Assembly (NCBI GenBank): GCA_001898645.1
Contig: MKUQ01000016.1
Span: 248,001-312,000 of the forward strand
Origin: Burkholderiales bacterium 70-64
Lineage (GTDB): Bacteria; Pseudomonadota; Gammaproteobacteria; Burkholderiales; Burkholderiaceae_E
Direction of reading: 5' to 3'
DNA length: 64,000 nt
A program made the position numbers and the translations under genes. Below, in pieces: positions 45,239-53,220 of the stretch (the first letter of the stretch is position 1; every line of letters starts with the position of its first letter). The notes under the pieces were generated by a model. That model was not told the DNA's origin and searched no databases. It worked only from the letters and a program-made list of their open reading frames with translations.

Positions 45239-45817
45239 TCACTCCGGGGCGGCGGGCTCGTCCTTCCAGCGCTTCATCAAGGCATGCTGGATGCCGAACT
45301 GATCCAGCGCCTTCCCGACCGTGTGCTTGACGATGTCATCGACCGTCTTCGGACGGTTGTAGAACGCCGGCATCGGCGGAAGGATGACTGCCCCATAACG
45401 CGCGGCGCGCGTCATCAGCTCCAGATGACCCAGATGCAGCGGCGCCTCCCGGACGAGCAGCACCAGGGGCCTTCGTTCCTTGAGGCAGACGTCGGCGGCA
45501 CGCGTCAACAGGTTGGCGTCGTGGGACATGGAGATTTCGGACAGGGTCTTGATCGAGCATGGCGCGACGATCATCCCCATCGTGATGTACGAACCACTGG
45601 AGATGGCCGCCCCGATGTCCGCGTGATGATGAACCACATCGGCCAGGGCTTCCACCGCTGAAACCTTCCAGTCGGTTTCATCGGCGATCGTGCGCCGCGC
45701 GGACGGGGACAGCACCAGATGGGTTTCGATATCCGGCACGTCACCGAGCGCCTCGAGCGCGCGGATGCCATAGATGGCGCCAGACGCGCCCGAGATGCCG
45801 ACGATGAGTCGCCGCAC
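45239..45817 (-). CDS. ubiX: Flavin prenyltransferase UbiX
   Basis: A 192-residue UbiX-family enzyme that makes prenylated FMN, the cofactor of UbiD-type decarboxylases. Typical blocks: RRLIVGISGASGAIYGIR at the start, IVAPCSIKTLSEIS (about 90), LLVREAPLHLGHLELM (about 124) and the end ILPPMPAFYNRPKTVDD. The GTG start at 45817 has GGAGAGG six bases upstream; an ATG at 45838 is less likely. It is convergent with the ligase gene. The only UbiD-type gene in the window is 37 kb away, at 6951-8363. Confidence 0.9.
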   Translation of the reverse strand: MRRLIVGISGASGAIYGIRALEALGDVPDIETHLVLSPSARRTIADETDWKVSAVEALADVVHHHADIGAAISSGSYITMGMIVAPCSIKTLSEISMSHDANLLTRAADVCLKERRPLVLLVREAPLHLGHLELMTRAARYGAVILPPMPAFYNRPKTVDDIVKHTVGKALDQFGIQHALMKRWKDEPAAPE

Positions 45818-45884
45818 GGTTGCCTCTCCACGATGCAAGGGGCCCCTATCCTACCGCGGCGACAACGCCGCTCCCATCGAGACG

Positions 45885-48584
45885 TCAGTCGATGATGCCC
45901 AGCAGGCGCGCCCGGTCCACCGCGTGGCGGCGGCTGGCCGCGTTGAGCTTGGCGAACAGGTTCTTCAGATGCCACTTCACGGTCGCCGGCTCCACGTCGA
46001 GCATGCGGGCGATGTCCTTGTTCGAGCGGCCCTGCGCCAGCGCGGCCAGGATCTCCAGCTCGCGCGCCGTCGTCTGGGCCGGACGCTGCCTGGACGCGGC
46101 CTGCGCGCCGCGATCCGCTTCGCCCGGCGCGCCGGGATTGCACAGGGCGAGCGCACGCTCGATGAAGGCGGGCGAAATCCGGGAAGCTGCAGGGTGCCCC
46201 GGTTCGACGAGCGTGGACAGGCAATCGGCCGCTGCCGGCCAATCGTCGGCGACCGCCCGGACGAGGCCGAACGATTCAGCCAGGCTCATTGCCTCCGCGA
46301 GCCGGCGCAGTCCCTCGCCCTGCGGGTCGTGCGAACAGCACGCACGCAGGATGCCGATGGTGATCGCGTCGCGCCCCCGGCCCAGGCCCTGCGCGATCCG
46401 TGCTGCGCCGTCGAGCGCGACGCGCGCGCGTTCGTGGTCGAAATCGAGCAGCGCCACGCGCGCGGCGGCCGTCTCGCGGATCAGCAGGAGCTGTGCCTCG
46501 AGGCCGTGCGCGGCGCCCGCCCCCTCGGCGACGAGCGCATCGAGCCCGCCCATGAGCGGCTTGCACGACTCGAGGCGGTTGCGCGCCGCGTGCTGGCGCA
46601 ATTGCTCGGCGAGGCTGACGGCGACCAGCCTCGGCTGCGCCCGCGCCCGCCCGATGCCGGCCAGGCTGTTGAGCACGTCGAGCGCCTTGCCTTCCCTTCC
46701 GGCCTGGCTCTCGTAGCGCGCGAGGACCAGGCATGCGAGCAGCACGCCGTCGGGCAGCGCGGTCTGCTCGATGAGGTCGAGCCGGTCGGCCAGCAGGGAA
46801 CGCGCCTCTCCCTCGGCGCCGAGCTCCCAGCACGCCGCCGCCAGGCCCGCGGCCTGCAGGGCGGCGGCAGGCGTGCGCCACCCGGCGCCGCTCTCGGCCG
46901 CCTCCATCGCCTCGGCGAAGACGCGCCGTGCCGCGCCCACCTGGCCCTGCACGAGGTAGCTCAGGCCGACGGCGAACGCGCCGTACATCGCATCGTAGTG
47001 GCCGCGCCCTGGCCTGCGCCGGTCGGCAAGCCGCTGGTAGTAGCGCGCCTTTTCCGGAGCACCGGAATGGATCGCGATGAAGGAGAGCGAGTTGCCGTGC
47101 AGGGGCCCCAGCGGCTCCTCGCAGCTTTCGAGGCAGCTGCGAGCCCGCTCGTAGTCGTCGCAGTGGATCGCCACCGCCGACCGCACGATGTTCGCCTGCA
47201 GCGCCGTCGCGGGCGTGACCCCGGGGCGTCGCAGAATGATCTGTGCGAGCCGCTCGGCGTCGAGCGGCCGGTGGCACAGCGCACACGCCCAGGCGGCGGT
47301 GAGCTGGATGCCCTCGCGCCGCTCGAGCTCCTCGGCCGGGAGCCGGTCGAGCCACGCCAGCACCTCGGTGACCCGCCCTTGCGAGCCGAGCTGGCGCAGG
47401 CAGCTCTCGATCCAGTCCATCGCCTGCTGCTGCATGCCGGCCTGGAAGGCATGTTCGGCCGCCTCCTCGAACATGTCGTGTTGCGCGTACCAGCGGGCCG
47501 CGACCCCGTGCAGCGCCTGGAGCTCGGAGCGGGCGAGCGCCTCGGCGCGGCTGCGCAGGTATTCGCCGAACAGCGGATGGAGACGATAGACGTCGCCGTC
47601 GCCCTCCACCGACGAGACCAGGCCCGTGTCGTGCTCGAGCGCAGCGAGCGCCTCGCGGCAGTCGGCGAGATCGGCGAGCGCGGCGCACAGCTGCGGCCGC
47701 AGCATCTTCAGGATCGACGAGCGGACCAGCATCGTCTCGGTCTCGGGGGTCAGCCGCTCGAGGACGAACTGCGCGAAATAGCGCGCGATGTCGCCGCTGG
47801 CCCCGGAAAGCCGCGAGACCGCGCTCTCGGCGCCGCCCTTGCGGTCCATGGAGGCAGCGACGAGCTGCAGCGCCATCGGCCAGCCTTCGGTGCGCTCGTG
47901 CAGGCGCGCGCAGGTGTCGATGTCGACGCCGTCGCCGAAGCGTCCGCGAAGAAACGCGACGGTATCGGACAGGTCGAAGCGCAGGTCGTCGGTGCGAAAA
48001 TCGGCGAGCCGCCCGTGGGCCTGCAGATCGACGACCGAGAACGGCAGCTCGGTACGCGAGCTGACGGCGAGGTGGAAATTCGGCGGCGCGTTGCGCACGA
48101 GGTAGTGCACGAACTCGCTGGCGTGCTCGTCAGCCAGATTGTGCAGATCGTCGATCAGCACCCAGACCGGCGCGGCGATCTCGTGGACCTGCACGAGCAG
48201 CTCGCCGGCCAGTTGCAGGTCGACGTCCGTTCCGCTGATCCGGTCGAGCGAGGGCATGGACAGGCGCGCCCCGAGCGCCGCGCGCATCGATGCGACGAGG
48301 GCGGTGACGAAGGCCGCCGCGGTATCGGTCGGCTCGGCGCTCAGCCACGCGACCGCCGCGCCGGTGGCCAGAAGCTCCTTGCGCAGTTGGGCCAGCAGCG
48401 AAGTCTTGCCGTAGCCTGCGCGCGCGACGAGCGCGAGCAGCGGCTGCCGGGCCGCCTCCCGCAGTTGCGCGAGGAGCCTCGGACGCGCCAGAACGTGCCG
48501 GCCGCAGTGCGGCGGCATCGCCTTGAGCGCCGCGCGATGCTCGGAGGCGTGTGCGGCCTGGAGCTCGCCCTCGCGGGTCGTCAT
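45885..48584 (-). CDS. Large MalT-like LuxR-family transcriptional regulator
   Basis: An 899-residue STAND-type regulator. An N-terminal ATPase has the P-loop ARAGYGKTSL (about 53-62) and the Walker B-like VWVLIDDLHNL (about 139). A long TPR-like helical region (about 340-800) follows, then a C-terminal LuxR helix-turn-helix (about 835-895; TARELEILAALAQGRSNKDI). Such proteins activate genes after binding an inducer and ATP. It is transcribed away from the OYE-like operon at 49095, which it may activate; this is positional inference. A small frame at 48606-48818 precedes it. Confidence 0.85.
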   Translation of the reverse strand: MTTREGELQAAHASEHRAALKAMPPHCGRHVLARPRLLAQLREAARQPLLALVARAGYGKTSLLAQLRKELLATGAAVAWLSAEPTDTAAAFVTALVASMRAALGARLSMPSLDRISGTDVDLQLAGELLVQVHEIAAPVWVLIDDLHNLADEHASEFVHYLVRNAPPNFHLAVSSRTELPFSVVDLQAHGRLADFRTDDLRFDLSDTVAFLRGRFGDGVDIDTCARLHERTEGWPMALQLVAASMDRKGGAESAVSRLSGASGDIARYFAQFVLERLTPETETMLVRSSILKMLRPQLCAALADLADCREALAALEHDTGLVSSVEGDGDVYRLHPLFGEYLRSRAEALARSELQALHGVAARWYAQHDMFEEAAEHAFQAGMQQQAMDWIESCLRQLGSQGRVTEVLAWLDRLPAEELERREGIQLTAAWACALCHRPLDAERLAQIILRRPGVTPATALQANIVRSAVAIHCDDYERARSCLESCEEPLGPLHGNSLSFIAIHSGAPEKARYYQRLADRRRPGRGHYDAMYGAFAVGLSYLVQGQVGAARRVFAEAMEAAESGAGWRTPAAALQAAGLAAACWELGAEGEARSLLADRLDLIEQTALPDGVLLACLVLARYESQAGREGKALDVLNSLAGIGRARAQPRLVAVSLAEQLRQHAARNRLESCKPLMGGLDALVAEGAGAAHGLEAQLLLIRETAAARVALLDFDHERARVALDGAARIAQGLGRGRDAITIGILRACCSHDPQGEGLRRLAEAMSLAESFGLVRAVADDWPAAADCLSTLVEPGHPAASRISPAFIERALALCNPGAPGEADRGAQAASRQRPAQTTARELEILAALAQGRSNKDIARMLDVEPATVKWHLKNLFAKLNAASRRHAVDRARLLGIID

Positions 48585-48605
48585 TCCTTCGACGGCTACA
48601 CCGGT

Positions 48606-48818
48606 TCAGCGTGGATGCTGCGCGGCATGACCGCTCGTCATGGAAGCGGCGAAACGGCTCGCCGGCGCATCGACGCGCACGGCCGGTCGCTGCACCGGCT
48701 CCTCGGCGCGGGCGCGGTGCGGGGCGTCCATGCGGCTCGGGGCGCGAGATGGCTCGGGCGCCCGATCGTCGCTATCGTGATCCCGGAGATAGGAAAGAAC
48801 GCGTCCCAATGTCGTCAT
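48606..48818 (-). CDS. Small hypothetical protein upstream of the LuxR-type regulator
   Basis: A 70-residue Arg/Asp/Pro-rich frame beginning MTTLGRVLSYLRDHDSDDRA. An AGGAAGA ribosome site lies directly upstream of the ATG, and its stop is 21 bases before the regulator start, so it could be the first gene of that transcript. No fold or family recognised; the low-complexity second half weakens the case. Confidence 0.35.
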   Translation of the reverse strand: MTTLGRVLSYLRDHDSDDRAPEPSRAPSRMDAPHRARAEEPVQRPAVRVDAPASRFAASMTSGHAAQHPR

Positions 48819-49050
48819 GTCTCTTCCTCGGCACAGGTTTCGAATCGCCCGCAGGGCGCCGGCCTCGAGCCAATATAGCGGCTGCCCGCTGCTGCGCCCC
48901 CCCCAAACGGGAGGGGCAGACGGCCCGGATTCCGCGGTCTTGATGCATGACAAGACAATCGCAGCGAGCGCTTGCATCGCCTCCGATTCTGCATAGCATC
49001 GACGGCGTTCCGCTCGAACCGAACCGCGCATTCGCGCAATTTGCACGAAT

Positions 49051-49071
49051 GCCTGCCCGTGCAAGGCAGGC
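49051..49071 (+). promoter_or_regulatory. Hairpin just upstream of the OYE-like gene's ribosome site
   Basis: GCCTGCC (49051-49057) pairs perfectly with GGCAGGC (49065-49071) across a 7-base loop. The hairpin ends 12 bases before the AGGAAG ribosome site of the gene starting at 49095. It could affect translation or be part of an activator site; the rest of the 48819-49094 gap shows no gene. Confidence 0.3.
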
Positions 49072-49094
49072 GCAGGCATAACGAGGAAGCCCCG

Positions 49095-51056
49095 ATGGCC
49101 CATACCCTGAATCGACTGTTCGAACCCACGTCCTGGGGCAAGCTCAAGAGCCGCAACCGCGTCAAGTATGGCGCCTGCTGCGTGTCGAACTACAACAACC
49201 GCGACGGCACCATCACCGTGCGCGAGCTCGGCCGCATGCAGGTGATCGCCGGCACCGACTGCGGGATCATCACCAACCAGGGCGCGTATCCCGATCCGCT
49301 CGGCGAGGGCAAGGCCTACTTCCGCCAGGTGGCGCTGCACGACGACCGCTTCCTGCCCGAGTTCGAGAAGATCGCCGGCTACATCCACGATGCCGGCGCG
49401 ATCGCGATCCAGCAGATCCTGCACGCCGGGCGCTACGGCGGCATCGACCTCGGCTACTGCATCCAGCCCTCGATCGTGCCGCAGACCCTGCCGCACTTCC
49501 GTCCGCCGCGCGAGATCACCAAGGAGCAGATCCGCGAGACCGTCAAGCAGCACGCCGACGCGGCCCGCCGCGCGCTGAAGGCCGGCTTCGACGGCACCGA
49601 GGTCACCAGCTTCATGGGCTACCTGCTGGCCACCTTCAACTCGAAGTTCACCAACCGGCGCACCGACGAGTACGGCGGCTCGCTGGCCAACCGCGGCCGC
49701 TTCATGTGCGAGCTGATCGACGCGATCAAGCAGGTGCAGGGCGACGCGCCGCTGGTGGTGCGCCTGAACGGCGCCGAGCTGATGGACCGCTGGGGCGGCA
49801 ACAGCGAGGACGAGTGCTTCGAGCTGATGCAGATGGCCGGCGAGCACGGCGTGGACATGATCAGCGTCACCGTCGGCTGGCAGGAGGCACCGGAGTCGTC
49901 GATCGGGCGCGACATCGCGCCCGGCTACTGGAACCGGCTGGCAGCGCGCGCCAAGAAGCTGCTGCCCGGCACCCCGATCGCCTTCGGCAACCGGCTGCCC
50001 GATCCGAGCATGGCCAACGAGTGCATCGAGAAGGGCGAGTTCGACTTCTGGGAGGTGTGCCGGCCGCTGCTCGCCGACCCGGAGCTGATCCGCAAGGCAC
50101 AGGCCGGCCGCATGGGCGAGGTCAAGCGCTGCATCGGGTCGCTGAACTGCCTGTCGCGGCTGTTCCGCGACCTGCCCTACACCTGCACGATGAACCCGCA
50201 GCTGGGCCACGAGTACGACCCCGCCTACCAGATCACGCCGGCGGTGGCGCCCAAGAAGATCATGGTGATCGGCGCCGGCCCCTCGGGCATGGAGTGCGCC
50301 ATCACCGCCACCCGGCGCGGCCACAGCGTCACCGTGTTCGAGCGCGAGGCCGACATCGGCGGCTCCCTGGCCGGCTACGCACGCAACGACCTCGCCAACC
50401 GCGAGGAGCTGGCCAGCGTCGTCGAGTACTACCGCAACATGGCCAAGGCGCTGAACATCGAGGTCAAGTGCAACGCCACCATCGATCCCAAGGCCATGCG
50501 CGGCCTGCTGCACCAGTACGACGTGGCGGTGGTGGCCACCGGCGCGCGCATCGATCACCGCATGCTGCCGGCCGCGACGCAGGAGGGCCTGGTGGTCGAT
50601 GCCGCCGACGTGGCCTCCGGCAAGGTCGTCCCCGGGCAGCGCGTGGTGGTGCTGGGCGGCGGCAAGATCGGCCTGACGCTGGCCGAGTCGCTCAAGCAGA
50701 ACCACGGCCGCGACGTGGTGGTGGTCGAGAGCGACAAGCGCATCGCCGGCGACGTGATGCCGACCTTCAAGTGGCGCCACACCGCCTGGATCGAGGAGCT
50801 CGGCATCCCCGCACACACCGGCGTGCGGGTCACGGCGATCGGCGACGGCGGGGTGCGCATCCGCGGCGCCGACGGGACCGAGACCTTCCTGCCGGCCGAT
50901 ACGGTGATCGCGGCGGTGGAGCGACGGCCGAACCAGGAACTGTTCCACTCGCTCGAGTGGATGATCGACGAGCTGCACGGCTGCGGCGACGCGCTCGTGC
51001 CGCGCGGGCTCACCCAGGCGATCCACGATGGCTTCCGTCTCGGCGCCCGCCTCTGA
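49095..51056 (+). CDS. Old Yellow Enzyme/2,4-dienoyl-CoA reductase-like flavoprotein
   Basis: A 653-residue two-part flavoenzyme: an FMN-binding TIM barrel (about 1-345) and an FAD/NAD(P)-binding part (about 390-640; VIGAGPSGMECAI and VVLGGGKIGLTLAESL). Barrel features include QQILHAGRYG, FNSKFTNRRTDEYGGSLANR and EVCRPLLADPEL. In 2,4-dienoyl-CoA reductase the inter-domain 4Fe-4S site reads CIGCNxxC...C; here it reads CIGSLNC with a further Cys 12 residues on, so one ligand is Ser and the spacing is shortened. Related enzymes reduce enoyl- and aryl-CoA rings. It heads an operon with the genes at 51028 and 51462. Confidence 0.85.
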   Translation: MAHTLNRLFEPTSWGKLKSRNRVKYGACCVSNYNNRDGTITVRELGRMQVIAGTDCGIITNQGAYPDPLGEGKAYFRQVALHDDRFLPEFEKIAGYIHDAGAIAIQQILHAGRYGGIDLGYCIQPSIVPQTLPHFRPPREITKEQIRETVKQHADAARRALKAGFDGTEVTSFMGYLLATFNSKFTNRRTDEYGGSLANRGRFMCELIDAIKQVQGDAPLVVRLNGAELMDRWGGNSEDECFELMQMAGEHGVDMISVTVGWQEAPESSIGRDIAPGYWNRLAARAKKLLPGTPIAFGNRLPDPSMANECIEKGEFDFWEVCRPLLADPELIRKAQAGRMGEVKRCIGSLNCLSRLFRDLPYTCTMNPQLGHEYDPAYQITPAVAPKKIMVIGAGPSGMECAITATRRGHSVTVFEREADIGGSLAGYARNDLANREELASVVEYYRNMAKALNIEVKCNATIDPKAMRGLLHQYDVAVVATGARIDHRMLPAATQEGLVVDAADVASGKVVPGQRVVVLGGGKIGLTLAESLKQNHGRDVVVVESDKRIAGDVMPTFKWRHTAWIEELGIPAHTGVRVTAIGDGGVRIRGADGTETFLPADTVIAAVERRPNQELFHSLEWMIDELHGCGDALVPRGLTQAIHDGFRLGARL

Positions 51057-51465
51057 GGCCTGGAGCGACACCGCGGCCTGGCAGGGGCTCGTCGAGCGCC
51101 ACGGCAGGCTGTTCGAGCCCTGGATCGACGGCGCGGCGGTCGGCCTGGTGCCGCGCGCCGCGGCCGACGCCGGCGCCGGCCGCATGCTCGCCTGGGTGCG
51201 CCGCGGTGGAATGATGCACGTCGAGACGCGACCCTTCGGCGGCTTCGGGGATTGCGGGGTTGCGGTACTCTTCGTGGCGGAGCCCGGCGCGCTCGAAGGC
51301 ATACACGAGCGCCTGGACGACAACGCGCTGGGTGCCATGAAGCTGATGCTGCGCCAGGGAGGGATGCTGTTGTACGTGCTCGCGCCGAAATCGCAGCTGC
51401 TCGACGACGGCTACGAAGACTTCCTCGAGACGCTCGGGCTGGCCTTCATGGGAGCGTGCCGGTGA
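51028..51465 (+). CDS. Hypothetical protein of the OYE-like operon
   Basis: A 145-residue soluble protein, not assigned to a family. It begins 29 bases inside the OYE-like gene and ends 4 bases into the zinc-ribbon/MaoC gene, strongly indicating real translation and a shared role. It is rich in Gly and Leu with a single Trp-rich start and a motif GGFGDCGVAVLFVAEPG; no catalytic signature. It may be a small subunit or assembly factor. Confidence 0.6.
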   Translation: MASVSAPASEAWSDTAAWQGLVERHGRLFEPWIDGAAVGLVPRAAADAGAGRMLAWVRRGGMMHVETRPFGGFGDCGVAVLFVAEPGALEGIHERLDDNALGAMKLMLRQGGMLLYVLAPKSQLLDDGYEDFLETLGLAFMGACR

Positions 51466-52112
51466 TCTTCGAGAACCCCGCCGGCGCACCCGAGCTGGCC
51501 TGCAATGCCTGCGGCTGCCGCTGGTTCGACCGCATGACGGGCGCCTGCTACGAATGCGGCGAGCCGGTGCCGCCGCAGGACATCGAGGCATACCACACAG
51601 CGCTGCGCGAGTTCCACCAGCGCACGGGCATCCATCCCAACGACGCGAGCAAGGAGGCGCAAATGACCGAACGATGGTTCGAGGACTACCGGCCCGGCGC
51701 CGTGCACGAGCTCGGCTCGATCCCGGTCGACGAGGCCGAGGTGCTCGAATTCGCCCGCCGCTTCGATCCGCAGCCCATCCACACCGACCCCGTGCTGGCC
51801 GAGCGCTCGCCGTTCGGCGGCATCATCGCCAGCGGCTGGCACACCGGCAGCCTGATGATGCGCCTGTACGCGGTGAACTACCTGTCGCCCGCGTCCAGCC
51901 TCGCCTCGCCGGGGCTCGACGAGCTGCGCTGGCTGCAGCCGGTACGTCCCGGCGACACCCTCTCGGTGCGCGTCACCGTGGAAGACGCGCGCCCTTCCGC
52001 TTCCAAGACCGATCGCGGCGTGGTGCGCTCGCTCATCGAGGTCTTCAACCAGCACGGCGCGCCGGTGATGACGATCCGCGCGGTCAACATGGTGGCGCGC
52101 CGTCCGGCGTAG
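51462..52112 (+). CDS. Zinc-ribbon/MaoC-type hydratase protein, with internal MaoC start
   Basis: A 216-residue frame. Residues about 10-35 form a zinc ribbon (CNACGCRWF...CYECGEP); residues from about 68 form a MaoC hot-dog domain with the hydratase motif FDPQPIHTDP and the SPFGGIIASGWHT block, suited to adding or removing water on an enoyl-CoA. The GTG at 51462 (or 51456) begins the full frame, overlapping the previous gene. An internal ATG at 51663 (MTERWFEDY) has an excellent AAGGAGG site and would give a 149-residue free MaoC protein. Either one fusion or two products from one frame are possible. Confidence 0.75.
   Translation: MIFENPAGAPELACNACGCRWFDRMTGACYECGEPVPPQDIEAYHTALREFHQRTGIHPNDASKEAQMTERWFEDYRPGAVHELGSIPVDEAEVLEFARRFDPQPIHTDPVLAERSPFGGIIASGWHTGSLMMRLYAVNYLSPASSLASPGLDELRWLQPVRPGDTLSVRVTVEDARPSASKTDRGVVRSLIEVFNQHGAPVMTIRAVNMVARRPA
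51651..51657 (+). promoter_or_regulatory. Strong internal ribosome site for the MaoC domain
   Basis: AAGGAGG is five bases before the in-frame ATG at 51663. It lies inside the reading frame of the zinc-ribbon/MaoC protein, with no stop codon between the two domains, and suggests separate production of the MaoC domain. Confidence 0.55.
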
Positions 52113-52141
52113 TCCGCCGGAGCCGGACCCCGGGGCCTGCC

Positions 52142-52621
52142 GTGCCCGCCCGCCCGTCCGCAGCGCTGGTCCGCATCGTCGTCGGCACGCGCAGCATCGT
52201 CGCGCTGTTCGCGCACGAGCAGCCGCCGGTGCGCGCCGGGGAGTGGGACGCGCAGGGCTATGCCGCGCAGCGCGCAGCGGCCTGGCGCGAGGCACTGCAA
52301 GCCGCGCTCGCAGCGCGCGGGACGCGGCTCGAGGTGGCCGTCGACGCCGGCCTGCCCGCGAGCCTCGACGGGATCGCCGAGGCGGGCACCGAGGCGAACC
52401 CCGGCACCGACGCCGCACCTGCGACTACCCTGCTGATCGGCAGCGATCGGATTGCGGTGATGGCGCCTGCGGCCGACGCGCACGAGCTGGTGCGCATCGT
52501 CGAAGGCGCGGCACGGCCGCTCGCGGCCGATAGCGGCGGCTGGCGCCGCTTCCTGCAGCCGGCATGGTTCGAGCGCCATCGCGCATGGCGCCGCGAGGTC
52601 GGCAGCCCGATCAAGCACTGA
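52142..52621 (+). CDS. Hypothetical protein
   Basis: A 159-residue Ala-rich soluble frame starting at a GTG 29 bases after the MaoC gene. It has a VRIVVGTRSIVALF start and an LLIGSDRIAVMAPAADAHELVRIV middle. No family recognised. The codon pattern is GC-rich in third positions like its neighbours, and the direction matches the operon, but long open frames also exist on the opposite strand here, so it needs support from homology. Confidence 0.4.
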   Translation: MPARPSAALVRIVVGTRSIVALFAHEQPPVRAGEWDAQGYAAQRAAAWREALQAALAARGTRLEVAVDAGLPASLDGIAEAGTEANPGTDAAPATTLLIGSDRIAVMAPAADAHELVRIVEGAARPLAADSGGWRRFLQPAWFERHRAWRREVGSPIKH

Positions 52622-52697
52622 CCGCGGCACGCCGGCGGGCAGGTCGGCAGCTCGATCCGGCGGCGCGGCCGGCACGCATGCAGAGGAGGAACCGACG

Positions 52698-53156
52698 ATG
52701 AACGAGCTGTGGCTGTTCCTGCACCTGGTGGCAGTCGTGATCTGGATCGGCGGCATGGTGTTCGCGCACGCCTGCCTGCGGCCGGCTGCCCTCGCCACGC
52801 TCGCCCCGCCGCAGCGCCTGCCGCTGATGGCGGCCGCGCTCGGACGCTTCTTCGGCATCGTGGGTGTCTCGCTGGTGCTGCTGTGGGGCAGCGGCGTGGC
52901 GATGTTCGTCCAGCGCCCGCTGGCCGGCGGCCGGCCGCCGCTCTCGTGGAGCCTGATGGCCCTGATCGCCGCGGTGATGACGGTGGTCTTCGTGCTGATC
53001 GTGCTGCGCGGCTATCCGCGGATGAAGAAGGCGCTGGCCGAGGGTACGCTGCCGGCGGCCGCGGCCGCGCTCGACGACATCCGCCGCCTGGTGGTGCTGA
53101 ATCTGGTGCTGGGCTTCCTCACCATCGCCGTGGCCACGCTCGGGCGGCTGCTCTGA
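52698..53156 (+). CDS. CopD-like small membrane protein
   Basis: A 152-residue inner-membrane protein with four predicted helices (about 4-24, 40-68, 82-104 and 130-150). The start LWLFLHLVAVVIWIGGMVF and the charged cytoplasmic loop RGYPRMKKAL resemble CopD/DUF2269-type proteins with a His and Trp in helix 1. Metal import or heme-linked redox roles are known for relatives; the function here is unknown. GGAGGAA lies upstream of the ATG. Confidence 0.7.
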   Translation: MNELWLFLHLVAVVIWIGGMVFAHACLRPAALATLAPPQRLPLMAAALGRFFGIVGVSLVLLWGSGVAMFVQRPLAGGRPPLSWSLMALIAAVMTVVFVLIVLRGYPRMKKALAEGTLPAAAAALDDIRRLVVLNLVLGFLTIAVATLGRLL

Positions 53157-53220
53157 AGAAGGCGGCCCCGGCCTGACGACTCGCCGCTCCCCCGGCCGCG
53201 GTGCCTGCGCTGCGGCCGCG

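Noticed and set aside
48606-51338. A 910-codon reverse-strand frame opposite the OYE-like gene
   Set aside because: Only its last 70 codons have a ribosome site and plausible start; the rest is the shadow of a clear flavoenzyme gene.
53193-53218. GC-rich inverted repeat as a terminator between the CopD-like and cardiolipin synthase-like genes
   Set aside because: Seven base pairs with a 12-base loop and no T-run; in such GC-rich DNA this can occur by chance.
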